Positions 17,392 to 26,016 of a stretch of DNA of 64,000 nucleotides are shown here, one piece after another. The number at the start of each line of letters is the position of its first letter. Positions within the stretch are counted from its first letter, which is position 1. A model generated the notes under the pieces. The model had not been told where the DNA came from. It saw only the letters and a program-made list of their open reading frames with translations, and made no database searches. The position numbers and the translations under genes were made by a program. The stretch comes from Streptomyces sp. NP160 (GTDB taxonomy: Bacteria; Actinomycetota; Actinomycetes; Actinomycetales; Quadrisphaeraceae): positions 1 through 64,000 of the forward strand of contig NZ_VDMJ01000004.1 of assembly GCF_006335115.1 (NCBI RefSeq), written 5' to 3'.

Positions 17392-18467
17392 GGCGGGTCG
17401 GGCTGGTCGGCGCGGGGTGGGTGGCGCGCCAGCACGCCGCGGGGATCGCCGCGGTGTGCGCCGGCCGCGCCGAGGTGGTGGCCGTGTGCGACCCGGACCC
17501 CGCCGCCCGGGAGGCGTTCGCCGTGGAGCACGCGGGGGTGGAGCCGTTCGGAGGGGTGGAGGACCTGCTCGACCACGCGGCCGCAGGTGCCGGGGTCGAC
17601 GTCCTGCTCGTGCTGACCCCGCCCGCCGTGCGCGACGAGGTGGTCGACCCGGCGCTGGAGCGCGGTGTCGCGCTGCTCGTGGAGAAGCCGTTCGCGCCCC
17701 GCGGTGCGCACGCGGTGGAGCTGGTGCGCCGCGCCGAGGCCGCCGGGGTGCCGCTGGCGGTGAGCCAGAACTTCCGCTGGTACCCCGAGCAGCAGTGGCT
17801 GGCGGACCGCGTGCGCTCGGGCGAGCTGGGGCCGCTGCACCTGCTGGAGCACCGCTCCTTCCAGGACCGCCCGCAGGCGCCCGGCGTCTGGCGGGCCTCC
17901 GAGCAGCGCCTGGAGATGGCCATCTTCAGCGTGCACCTCATCGACAGGCTGCAGTGGCTGGCGGCCAGCCCGCCGCGCACCGTCAGCGCGCTCACCCGCC
18001 GCGACCCCGCCTCCGGGCTGCCGGGGGAGCAGCTCGCCGCGCTGCTGGTCTCCTTCGAGGACGGGCTGCTCGCCACGATGACGTCGTCCTGGAGGGCCCG
18101 CGGCCTGCCCACCCAGGAGCTGCGCGCCGACGGCGAGCACGGCAGCGCCAGGACGTCCCGCGAGCACCCCATGGCCGGGCCGGCGCTCGGTGAGCTGCAG
18201 CTGCGCGGCGACGAGGTGGTGGAGGCGTCCTTCGTCGACGCCGGGCCCGTCACGCGCGCGCACCTGTCGTACGGGAGCAGCACCGCGGCGCTGCTGGACG
18301 CGCTCGACGCCGGGGTCGAGGCTCCGCACAGCGGCCGCGACAACCTCCGGACGATGGGGGTCATGGACGCCGCCTACCTGTCGGCGTCCCGCGGTGGTGC
18401 CGCGGTCGACGTCGAGGAGGCGCTCGGCGGCGAGGTGCTCGCAGGCCCCGGGGCGGTGTGGCGGTGA
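17388..18467 (+). CDS. Gfo/Idh/MocA family oxidoreductase (1)
   Basis: 359 residues. RRVGLVGAGWVARQH is the NAD(P)-binding start, VVAVCDPDP the acidic strand end, and LLVEKPFAP the conserved Glu-Lys-Pro motif with the usual catalytic lysine. The beta-sheet domain follows with FRWYPEQQWL. The active-site His expected of many members may be in IFSVHLIDRLQ. It probably oxidises a sugar or cyclic hydroxy compound to a lactone. Coupled by 4-bp overlaps to both neighbours. Confidence 0.87.
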   Translation: MRRVGLVGAGWVARQHAAGIAAVCAGRAEVVAVCDPDPAAREAFAVEHAGVEPFGGVEDLLDHAAAGAGVDVLLVLTPPAVRDEVVDPALERGVALLVEKPFAPRGAHAVELVRRAEAAGVPLAVSQNFRWYPEQQWLADRVRSGELGPLHLLEHRSFQDRPQAPGVWRASEQRLEMAIFSVHLIDRLQWLAASPPRTVSALTRRDPASGLPGEQLAALLVSFEDGLLATMTSSWRARGLPTQELRADGEHGSARTSREHPMAGPALGELQLRGDEVVEASFVDAGPVTRAHLSYGSSTAALLDALDAGVEAPHSGRDNLRTMGVMDAAYLSASRGGAAVDVEEALGGEVLAGPGAVWR

Positions 18468-19564
18468 GCGCGGGCACCCGGGCGGGCGGGGCGGTGCGGG
18501 TCGGCCTGGTCGGGCTCGGCAACAGCGGCTGGTACTACCACGCGGAGCAGAACCTCGAGCCGGCGAGAGCGGGTGGGCAGCTCGAGCTGGTCGCCGTCTG
18601 CGACGCCGACCCCGCCCGCGCGGCGGCAGCGGCGGAGCGCTTCGGCGCGCGGGCCCACACCGACTGGCGCGCGCTCGTGGCGCTCGAGCCGGAGCGGGGC
18701 GGCGTCGAGCTCGTCGTCGTCGCCCTGCCGCACCACCTGCACCGGGACGTCGTGACCGGGGCGCTGGAGGCGGGGCGCCACGTGCACGTGGAGAAGCCGA
18801 TGGCCACCTCCCGCGCCGACGCCGACGCGATGCTCGCCGCGGCGCGCGCCGCGGGCCGGCAGCTGTCGGTGCATCAGCAGCGGCGGTGGGAGCCCGACTT
18901 CCAGCGGGTGCTGCAGCTCGTGCGCGAGGGCGCGGTCGGGCCGGTGCGCCGCGTGGAGGTGCACCGCAGCCACGCCGGCCGCTACCGGACGGCTGGTGAC
19001 GGCACGCCCCACACCGGCGACGACGTGGCCACCTGGACCGAGGGCGCGGACACCGGCGGGGGAGTGGGCTGGCTCATCGGGCCGCACCCGGTCGACCAGG
19101 TGCTGCAGCTGCTCGGCCCACCCTCCGGGGTGACGGGCACCGCGCACCGGCCGCCCGGCTCGGACGTGGAGGACCACCTGCGCATCGACCTCGTCTTCGA
19201 GCAGCGCGGGATCAGCGCGAGCGCGCGCATCGACGTGCACCGCGAGGCCGAGCACGCGGCGCCGAGGTTCCGGGTGGTCGGCGAGCGCGGCGACATCACC
19301 AGCGAGGACGGCACGGCGGTGGTCGTGCGTGACGCGGGTGGCGCCGTCGTCGTCGTCCACGACGGCCTGGAGCCGCCCGGCCGGCTGGGGGCGGAGCTGT
19401 ACGCGAGCCTCGCGGCGTCGCTGCGCGGCGGCCCGCCGGTGGCCGTGCCGGGTGAGCAGGGGCGCGACGTCGTCGACGTCCTGGAGCGAGCGCTCGCTCC
19501 TGCGGGGAGCGGTCGCCGCACGGTCAAGGTCGCCATCGCGCCTGCCGATGCGAGGAGTGGATGA
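18464..19564 (+). CDS. Gfo/Idh/MocA family oxidoreductase (2)
   Basis: 366 residues from GTG 18464, which overlaps the preceding stop (GTGA); a GTG at 18458 is possible. [17 protein letters not shown] starts the nucleotide domain and [11 protein letters not shown] has the Glu-Lys-Pro motif. The substrate domain has [13 protein letters not shown] and [16 protein letters not shown], where a His-x-x-Asp pair resembles the inositol-dehydrogenase type active site. Only distantly similar to the dehydrogenase upstream, so the two probably work on different intermediates. Confidence 0.87.
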   Translation: MSAGTRAGGAVRVGLVGLGNSGWYYHAEQNLEPARAGGQLELVAVCDADPARAAAAAERFGARAHTDWRALVALEPERGGVELVVVALPHHLHRDVVTGALEAGRHVHVEKPMATSRADADAMLAAARAAGRQLSVHQQRRWEPDFQRVLQLVREGAVGPVRRVEVHRSHAGRYRTAGDGTPHTGDDVATWTEGADTGGGVGWLIGPHPVDQVLQLLGPPSGVTGTAHRPPGSDVEDHLRIDLVFEQRGISASARIDVHREAEHAAPRFRVVGERGDITSEDGTAVVVRDAGGAVVVVHDGLEPPGRLGAELYASLAASLRGGPPVAVPGEQGRDVVDVLERALAPAGSGRRTVKVAIAPADARSG

Positions 19565-21726
19565 AGGAGTCGTCCAGGACCGTCCCGGAGGACACCGTGC
19601 CCCTGCCTCGACCCTTCACCGCCACCCTGCGCCGCCAGCTCGTGCTCCCCGCGGCCGCGGCCGTGGTCCTCACCGCGGTCGGGCTGACCGCCCTCGGCAG
19701 CTGGCGCTCCGAGTCGCTGCTGACCGACGTGCAGGCCGACGTCCAGGAGCTGGACGCCGCTGCCCTGCGCGCCACCGGGCAGCAGGTCTCGGACATGATC
19801 GCCGCCCAGGCGGAGGCCGTGCAGGCCCGTCTGGACACCAGCCTGGTCGCCGCCCAGGACGTCATCGACCGCGAGGGCGGCACCACCTACGGCGCTCCGG
19901 TGAGCTGGCAGGCCAAGAACCAGGCCGACGGGTCCGTCACCGCCGTGGACCTGCCGGGGGTGCAGCTGGGCGGGCGCTGGATCGGACAGGTCTCCGACCC
20001 CGCAGCGCCGGTGTCGGGCATCGACGAGGCGGCCAGGGTCACCGGCGCCTCGGTGACCCTGTTCCAGCGCGTCAACGAGCAGGGCGACATGCTCCGCGTG
20101 GCGACCACCGTGGTCACCGCCGAGGGCCGCCGGGCCATCGGCACCTACATCCCCGCCACCAACCCCGACGCGAGCCCCAACGCGGTGGTCGCGTCCCTGC
20201 TGGCCGGCGAGGTCTTCCACGGGCCGGCCACGGTGGTGGGACGGCCCTTCGTCACGGTGTACGCCCCCACCCGTGACGCGGCCGGCGCGGTGACCGGCGC
20301 CCTCTTCGTGGGCCTCCCGCAGGAGGAGGTCACCGCGGACCTGCGCCAGAGGCTGGAGGCCTCTGTCGTCGGACGCTCTGGTGAGGTGGTCGTCTACTCG
20401 AGCGCCCCCGCGTCGCCGGGCCTGGCGGTCGTGCCGCCGACGGGCGTCCCGGCCGGGCAGCCGCTGCTGGACGACGCCGACGCCGCGGGGGAGCCCTACG
20501 TGCAGCGGATCCTCGACACGGCGGCGGGGCTCCCCGAGGGTGGTTCGACCACCCTGCGGATCGATGCTGCGGGTGGACCGGCGTCGGTCGGGGTGTCCGA
20601 GTACGCGCCGTACCAGTGGGTGGTGACGGCGTGGTCCCCCGAGGCCGACGTCGCAGCGGTCACCGACCGCATCCAGGAGGGGGCCGCGTCCCAGACGCGC
20701 GACATGCTCCTGGCCGGTCTCGTGGTCGCCGTGGTGATGTCGCTGCTGGTGGCACTGCTGGCCGGACGCATCGTGCGCCGCGTCCAGCGGCTGACCGAGG
20801 CGCTGCGCCGTGTGGCCGGACGCGACCTCTCCGGGGGAGCGGACCCCCAGGACGCTGCGCGACCCGACGAGCTCGGAGCCATGGCCAGGGCCGTGGACGA
20901 GGCCGTGGGCGGGGTGCGTGCCGCGGTGTCGGCCATGAGTGACGGCGCCGCCCAGCTGCAGCGCACCAGCTCGGCGCTCGTGGCGGTGAGCGAGGAGCTC
21001 GCCGGGGGAGCGCAGCGCACCGCGCAGGAGGCGTCGGCGGCGGCCAGCGGCGCCGATGACGTCTCGGCGGGGGTCCACCACGTCGCCACCGCGGTGGAGG
21101 AGCTGCGGGGGGCTGCTGACGAGGTGTCCCACACCGTGGGCGCGGTCTCCGAGGTCGCCGCCGGAGCGGTGCTCCGAGCGGCGGCGGCCAACGGCACCGT
21201 CGAGCGCCTCAGCGCCTCGACCCAGCGCATCGAGGACGTGCTCGGCACCATCAGCGCGATCGCCTCGCAGACGAACCTGCTGGCGCTGAACGCGACCATC
21301 GAGGCCGCCCGGGCGGGGGAGGCGGGCCGGGGCTTCGCCGTGGTCGCCGGGGAGGTCAAGCAGCTGGCCGCGCAGACGGCCCGCGCCACCGAGGACATCG
21401 CGGGAACGCTGGACTCCGTGCGCGCCGAGGCGGCGGCCGCCGCCGAGGAGATCCACCGCATCACCGCCACGATCACCGAGGTCGACGGCATGCAGCGCGA
21501 CATCACCACGGCGGTCGACGCCCAGCGCCGGACAGCGACGTCGGTCGGGGCCGTGCTGTCGTCGGCGGCCGAGCGCACGGAGAGCATGGCGACCTCGATG
21601 CAGGCCCTGGTGGGGACCGTCAGCGACACCACGGCCCAGGCCGCGACCGTCAGGACGGCCACCGGGGAGCTGGGCGGGGTCGCTGCTCGTCTGACCCGCG
21701 AGGTCAGCCACTTCGTCGTCCGCTGA
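19561..21726 (+). CDS. methyl-accepting chemotaxis protein with large extracytoplasmic Cache-type sensor
   Basis: 721 residues. First membrane helix about 26-48 and second about 378-402 ([20 protein letters not shown]) enclose a 330-residue sensor with Cache-like strands ([20 protein letters not shown], then [20 protein letters not shown]). HAMP-like segment next, then a signalling coiled coil whose hairpin tip is textbook: [20 protein letters not shown], then [11 protein letters not shown]. It should drive CheA at the pole. The ATG overlaps the last metabolic stop (ATGA), so the receptor is produced with the transport and breakdown genes of cluster A and may sense their substrate or a product. 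Confidence 0.9.
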   Translation: MKESSRTVPEDTVPLPRPFTATLRRQLVLPAAAAVVLTAVGLTALGSWRSESLLTDVQADVQELDAAALRATGQQVSDMIAAQAEAVQARLDTSLVAAQDVIDREGGTTYGAPVSWQAKNQADGSVTAVDLPGVQLGGRWIGQVSDPAAPVSGIDEAARVTGASVTLFQRVNEQGDMLRVATTVVTAEGRRAIGTYIPATNPDASPNAVVASLLAGEVFHGPATVVGRPFVTVYAPTRDAAGAVTGALFVGLPQEEVTADLRQRLEASVVGRSGEVVVYSSAPASPGLAVVPPTGVPAGQPLLDDADAAGEPYVQRILDTAAGLPEGGSTTLRIDAAGGPASVGVSEYAPYQWVVTAWSPEADVAAVTDRIQEGAASQTRDMLLAGLVVAVVMSLLVALLAGRIVRRVQRLTEALRRVAGRDLSGGADPQDAARPDELGAMARAVDEAVGGVRAAVSAMSDGAAQLQRTSSALVAVSEELAGGAQRTAQEASAAASGADDVSAGVHHVATAVEELRGAADEVSHTVGAVSEVAAGAVLRAAAANGTVERLSASTQRIEDVLGTISAIASQTNLLALNATIEAARAGEAGRGFAVVAGEVKQLAAQTARATEDIAGTLDSVRAEAAAAAEEIHRITATITEVDGMQRDITTAVDAQRRTATSVGAVLSSAAERTESMATSMQALVGTVSDTTAQAATVRTATGELGGVAARLTREVSHFVVR

Positions 21727-21824
21727 GCTGGCGGCGGTGCTCCCCGTCCTTCGACGACCGGTGCCCGGGGACCGGCCCCTCCTCCGCGAGAGTCGCCTGG
21801 CCCGCAGCGCCGCCCACCAGGATC

Positions 21825-23162
21825 ATGGGAGCGGTGCGCTCTGCTGACACCATCATCTGGCACGTCCACCCCCTGAGCTTCACGGGCGCCGAGGCCACCA
21901 ACGACGGTGGTCTGGCGGTCACCCACCGCCTGCCGCACCTGGAGGCGTGGCTGGACCACCTGGTCGCCCTCGGCGCGAACGCCCTGCAGCTGGGGCCGAT
22001 CTTCGACTCCGAGAGCCACGGCTACGACACCCGGGACCACCTGCGCATCGACGCGCGCCTGGGCGACGAGGGCGACCTGCGCCACCTGGTCGAGCAGGCG
22101 CACGCCCGAGGGGTGGAGGTGGTCCTGGACGGGGTCTTCAACCACGTCGGTCGCTCCCACGAGCGCTTCCGCGCCGCCCAGGCCGGCGACGAGCAGGCCG
22201 CGGCGTGGTTCGCCCGCGACCCCGACCGCGAGGACGGGTGGGCGGTCTTCGAGGGGCACGAGGCGCTGGTCGAGCTGGACCTGACCCACCCACCGGTGCG
22301 CGAGCACGTCGTCGCGGTGGTGCGCCACTGGCTCGACGCAGGGGTCGACGGGTGGCGCCTGGACGCCGCCTACGCCGTGGCCCCCGCCGCCTGGCGCGAG
22401 ATCATCGACCAGGTCCGCGCCAGCCACCCGCACGCCTGGTTCCTGGGCGAGACCATCCACGCCGACCCCCGGGAGTTCGCCCCCGCCGCCGGCGTGGACT
22501 CCCTGACCCAGTACGAGATGTGGAAGGCGATCTGGTCGAGCCTGAACGACGCCAACTTCCACGAGCTGGCGCACGCCCTCGGCCGCCACGACGCCTTCGT
22601 CGCGACGGGCAGGGCGATGGACCCGCCGTTCGTGCCCACGACGTTCCTGGGCAACCACGACACCACCCGCATCGCCAGCCAGCTGCACGACCGCCGGCAC
22701 CTGGTCCACGCGGTGACGGCGCTGTTCACCCTGCCCGGGGTGCCGGCGGTGTACGCCGGGGACGAGTGGGACTACCGCGGCGTCAAGGAGGAGCGCGCCG
22801 GCGGGGACGACGCGGTGCGTCCGGCCTTCCCCGCCACCCCCGAGGGGCTGTGGGCGGAGGGGGAGCCGGTGTTCCGGCTGCACCAGCGCCTCATCGGTCT
22901 GCGGCGGCGCCACCGGTGGCTCTGGCAGGCCGCTGTTGCGGTGGAACGCGTCGAAGACGCGGTGCTGGTCTACCGCCTCAGTGAGGTCGGCCCCCCCGGT
23001 GGCGCCGGCGGCGACGAGGGCGGGCGGGGTGCAGGGGCACGGGGGCTGAGCGTGGTGCTCAACCTCACCGACGCCCCGGTGAGCTTCGCTCCACGGGAGG
23101 GTGAGCAGCTGCTCGAGGGCACCGTGGAGGCGCACAGCGCCGCGGTCTTCGGCCGCCCCTGA
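21825..23162 (+). CDS. GH13 alpha-amylase family glycosidase
   Basis: 445 residues, no signal peptide. TIM-barrel motifs in order: VVLDGVFNHVG; VDGWRLDAAYAV with the Asp nucleophile; WFLGETI with the general acid Glu; FLGNHDTTRIA with the stabilising Asp. A short C-terminal beta domain follows, with a Gly-rich loop at about 385-405. Probably an intracellular alpha-glucosidase or maltodextrin-type enzyme. It is 98 bp after the chemoreceptor and may or may not share its transcript. Confidence 0.88.
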   Translation: MGAVRSADTIIWHVHPLSFTGAEATNDGGLAVTHRLPHLEAWLDHLVALGANALQLGPIFDSESHGYDTRDHLRIDARLGDEGDLRHLVEQAHARGVEVVLDGVFNHVGRSHERFRAAQAGDEQAAAWFARDPDREDGWAVFEGHEALVELDLTHPPVREHVVAVVRHWLDAGVDGWRLDAAYAVAPAAWREIIDQVRASHPHAWFLGETIHADPREFAPAAGVDSLTQYEMWKAIWSSLNDANFHELAHALGRHDAFVATGRAMDPPFVPTTFLGNHDTTRIASQLHDRRHLVHAVTALFTLPGVPAVYAGDEWDYRGVKEERAGGDDAVRPAFPATPEGLWAEGEPVFRLHQRLIGLRRRHRWLWQAAVAVERVEDAVLVYRLSEVGPPGGAGGDEGGRGAGARGLSVVLNLTDAPVSFAPREGEQLLEGTVEAHSAAVFGRP

Positions 23163-23211
23163 CCCGCAGCTGGGGGGAACCTCTCCGCGGACGGGCGGCC
23201 GCGCCGTCGCG

Positions 23212-23898
23212 TCAGCTGAAGAAGGCCGAGAACCGGGCTGCTGAGCGCTCCACGTGCTCGCGCATGGCCGCCGCGGCGGCGTCCGGGTCGCCCGCGGCCA
23301 CGGCGTCGACCACGGCCCGGTGCTCGGCCAGGGCCTCGGTGAGCACCCGACGCCCGCTGCTGAGGCGGAACAGCTTGAGGTGGGTGTGCAGGCGGGCGAG
23401 CGCCTCGCGCAGCAGCGCGCTGCCGGCGGCCTCGGCCACGGCGTCGTGGAAGCGGGCGTCCAGGCCGGCGAACGCGGCGTAGTCCTGGGTGCCGTCGGGA
23501 CCGGACTCCTGCGCCTCCATGGCGGAGGCCAGCTCGCGCAGCGCGTCGAGCTGCTCGGGGGTCGTGCGCTCGGCGGCGTGCTGCGCCGCCACCGGCTCCA
23601 GCAGGAGGCGGAGCTCGACGAGGTCGTCGAAGGAGCGCCGGTCCAGCTCGGGGGCCACGCGGTAGCCGGCGAGGTGGGTGCGCACCACCACCCCGCCGGC
23701 CTCCATGCGCGTCAGCGCCTCGCGGATGGGTGTCTGGGAGACGCCGAGCTCGCGGGAGAGCGCGTCGACGGTGATCCGGTCGCCGGGGGCCAGCTGGTGG
23801 GAGAGCAGGCGCGAGACCAGCTGGTCGTAGACCTCGTCACCGAGGCGCACGCGCGGCAGCGGAAGGCCCTTCTGCTCGTCCCGCTCCTGGCTGGGCAC
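23212..23898 (-). CDS. GntR-family transcriptional regulator (FCD subfamily), cluster B
   Basis: 228 residues from GTG 23898 with GGGAGG upstream. The wHTH has LAPGDRITVDALSRELGVSQ and PIREALTRMEAGGVVV. The FCD domain shows GLDARFHDAVAEAA, a His in the RLHTHLKLF helix and MREHVERS, the usual metal-binding Asp/His set. It is downstream of an RraA gene on the same strand and probably binds the paired palindromes at 24667 and 24734 to control both arms of cluster B. Confidence 0.88.
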   Translation of the reverse strand: MPSQERDEQKGLPLPRVRLGDEVYDQLVSRLLSHQLAPGDRITVDALSRELGVSQTPIREALTRMEAGGVVVRTHLAGYRVAPELDRRSFDDLVELRLLLEPVAAQHAAERTTPEQLDALRELASAMEAQESGPDGTQDYAAFAGLDARFHDAVAEAAGSALLREALARLHTHLKLFRLSSGRRVLTEALAEHRAVVDAVAAGDPDAAAAAMREHVERSAARFSAFFS

Positions 23899-23949
23899 TG
23901 CGACCTCCCGACCGCGGCACGGTCTCGGCCGCTGACCCCACTGCTCGGC

Positions 23950-24651
23950 TCACCGCACGGTCTCGTCCAGGGCCCACCCCAGCGACTGGTAGTAGCCGCG
24001 GCGGATGGCCTTGTCGTTCTCGAGCTCCTGGCGACCGTACCGGGCCACCTCCTCGGCGCGCTCGACCGGGACGACGATCACCCCGTCGCCGTCGGCCACC
24101 ACCACGTCACCGGGCCTGACGACCACGTCGCCCAGGGCCACCGGCTGCCCGGCCTCGGCGAACTCGATCCGCCCCTGCGTCATCGACTGCGAGCGGTACC
24201 GGGCGAACACGGGGACGCCCTGGGCGGTCACCTCGTCGACGTCGCGGACCCCGCCGGAGGTCACCACGCCGACGGCGCCGAGCACGTGCCAGCCGAGGGA
24301 GTTGTTGGAGCCGACCTCGCCGACGCCCAGGTCGGCGCCCTCGATGACGACGACGTCACCGGGGCGCAGGCCGTCCCGCCAGGCCTTGGAGGTGTTGACC
24401 TCGCCGTACCAGTACTCGTGCGCCCAGGCGGTGTACTCCTCCGGCGAGATGCCGTGGGGGACCACCTTGTCGCTGGGGCGGGTGCGCACGGTGAAGGCGC
24501 GTCCGCACAGCCGCATGCCGGGGGCGACGGGGGTGATCTCCCTGGTCACGGAGCCGCGGTGGGGCAGCCCCACCCAGTCCATGCCGTCGCGCACGTCGGC
24601 CACGCGGAGTCCGTCGAAGAGGGCCAGCACGTCGTCGTGGGTCTCGTCCAT
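23950..24651 (-). CDS. RraA-family protein, probable aldolase/decarboxylase (copy 2)
   Basis: 233 residues. LFDGLRVADVRDGMDWVGLP, the Gly-rich loop with VVTSGGVRDVDEV, and the late VVRPGDVVVADGDGVIVVP are RraA-family marks; the Arg-Asp pair of the aldolase members is kept. Closely similar along its whole length to copy 3 at 27422 (shared LRVADVRDG, CGPAFTVR/CGRAFTVR type, SMTQGR/AMTQGR), so the two are recent paralogues on opposite arms of cluster B. They may form a hetero-oligomer or act on two related substrates. Confidence 0.83.
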   Translation of the reverse strand: MDETHDDVLALFDGLRVADVRDGMDWVGLPHRGSVTREITPVAPGMRLCGRAFTVRTRPSDKVVPHGISPEEYTAWAHEYWYGEVNTSKAWRDGLRPGDVVVIEGADLGVGEVGSNNSLGWHVLGAVGVVTSGGVRDVDEVTAQGVPVFARYRSQSMTQGRIEFAEAGQPVALGDVVVRPGDVVVADGDGVIVVPVERAEEVARYGRQELENDKAIRRGYYQSLGWALDETVR

Positions 24652-24666
24652 CGCCCGACGGTATCC

Positions 24667-24680
24667 GATCCGATCGGATC
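24667..24680. promoter_or_regulatory. candidate operator, palindrome GATCCGATCGGATC
   Basis: A perfect 14-bp palindrome just upstream of the leftward RraA gene in the 135-bp divergent region. A near copy lies 67 bp away, centre to centre. Probably a site for the cluster B GntR regulator. Confidence 0.6.
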
Positions 24681-24733
24681 TGTGGAAGCCCTTGACGGCG
24701 CCTCGTGCCGCGTGCCAGGGTCGTCGTCCATCA

Positions 24734-24747
24734 GATCCGATCGGATT
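24734..24747. promoter_or_regulatory. candidate operator, second copy (ATCCGATCGGAT core)
   Basis: Keeps the central 12 bp of the 24667 site exactly. Located about 40 bp before the GTG of the rightward Fe-ADH gene, so each arm of the divergent promoter has its own copy. Confidence 0.6.
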
Positions 24748-24786
24748 TCTGGTGGGCGGTGACGACGGCGAAGGGGCTGGTCGAGC

Positions 24787-26016
24787 GTGGGAGAGCTGCC
24801 GCTGGGGGGACTGCTCCGCAGCCCCCGCGAGGTCCTCTTCGGAGCCGGCACCCGCACGTCCGTCCCCGCCGCCACGGCCCGGCTCGGTCAGCGCGCCCTC
24901 GTGGTCACCGACCCCCGCCTCGCCGCCGACCCGGCCACCGGCCAGCTCGTCGACGGCCTGCGGGCCGCCGGCCTCGACGTCGCCGTCCACGACCGCGCCG
25001 TCCCCGAGCTGCCCGTCGAGGACGCCGCCGCGCTGGCCGAGGAGGCCCGCCGCCACGGCACCGACGTCCTCGTCGGCTTCGGGGGAGGCAGCTGCCTCGA
25101 CCTCGCCAAGCTCGCCGCGGTGCTGCTCGCCCACGGCGGCCGCCCGCAGGACTACTACGGCGAGGACCTGGTGCCCGGGCCCGTCGCGCCCGTCGTCGCC
25201 GTCCCCACCACCGCCGGCACCGGTTCGGAGGCCACGCCGGTCGCGGTGGTCACCGACGCCGAGCGCGCCACGAAGGTCGGCGTCTCCAGCCGCCACCTCG
25301 TGCCGCACACCGCCGTGGTCGACCCCGAGCTCGCGCTGACCTGCCCGCCGTCGGTGACCGCAGCGGCCGGCGCCGACGCGCTGTCGCACTGCGTCGAGGC
25401 GTTCACCGCCGTCCGCCGCGACGGCGACGAGCTGAGCGGCAGCCGGGTGTTCGTGGGTCGTGGGGTGCTCACCGACCACTGGGCGCTGCTCGGCGCCCGC
25501 AGCGCCGCACAGCACCTGCGGAGCGCCGTCGAGCACGGCGACGACCTCGAGGCCCGCACCGGCATGGCCCTGGCCGCGCTGGCCGGCGGACTCGCCTTCG
25601 GGACGGCGGGGACGGCGGCCGCGCACGCGCTGCAGTACCCGCTCGGCGCGCTGACGCACACCCCGCACGGCGTGGGCGTGGGGCTGCTCCTGCCGTACGT
25701 CGTGGCCTTCACCGCGCCCGTCGTCGGCGACCGGCTCGCGGAGCTGGCCGACGCCCTCGGCGTCCCCGAGGACCGGCGCACCGGGCCCGCCCACGGGACC
25801 GTCCTCGCCGTCGCCGACCTGCTCTCCAGCGCCGGCATCCCGCGGACCCTCGCCGACCTCGGCGTCGACGAGGCCGACCTGCCCGCCCTCGCGACGGCGT
25901 CGCTCAGCGCCCGTCGCCTGGTGGAGAACAGCCCCCGTCCCTTCGACGAGCACGCCGCGCTCGCGCTGCTGCGCGCCGCGCACGCCGGGGACCTGACCGT
26001 GGGAGGTGCGGCCTGA
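24787..26016 (+). CDS. iron-containing (group III) alcohol dehydrogenase
   Basis: 409 residues. VGFGGGSCLDLAK binds the nucleotide; VPTTAGTGSEATPVAVVTD follows. Metal ligands are in place: Asp and His in GADALSHCVEAF, and two further His in HALQYPLGALTHTPHGVGVG. It interconverts an alcohol and an aldehyde with NAD(P). The ALDH gene begins in its stop codon, so the two may act in sequence on the same aldehyde. An insert around residues 212-225 (DGDELSGSRVFVGRG) replaces the usual short loop. Confidence 0.9.
   Translation: MGELPLGGLLRSPREVLFGAGTRTSVPAATARLGQRALVVTDPRLAADPATGQLVDGLRAAGLDVAVHDRAVPELPVEDAAALAEEARRHGTDVLVGFGGGSCLDLAKLAAVLLAHGGRPQDYYGEDLVPGPVAPVVAVPTTAGTGSEATPVAVVTDAERATKVGVSSRHLVPHTAVVDPELALTCPPSVTAAAGADALSHCVEAFTAVRRDGDELSGSRVFVGRGVLTDHWALLGARSAAQHLRSAVEHGDDLEARTGMALAALAGGLAFGTAGTAAAHALQYPLGALTHTPHGVGVGLLLPYVVAFTAPVVGDRLAELADALGVPEDRRTGPAHGTVLAVADLLSSAGIPRTLADLGVDEADLPALATASLSARRLVENSPRPFDEHAALALLRAAHAGDLTVGGAA

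Noticed and set aside
15171-21726. Cluster A as a full protocatechuate 4,5-cleavage pathway
   Set aside because: Families of LigC, LigI and LigK are represented, but no LigAB dioxygenase or LigJ hydratase is there, and the transporter is of sugar type.
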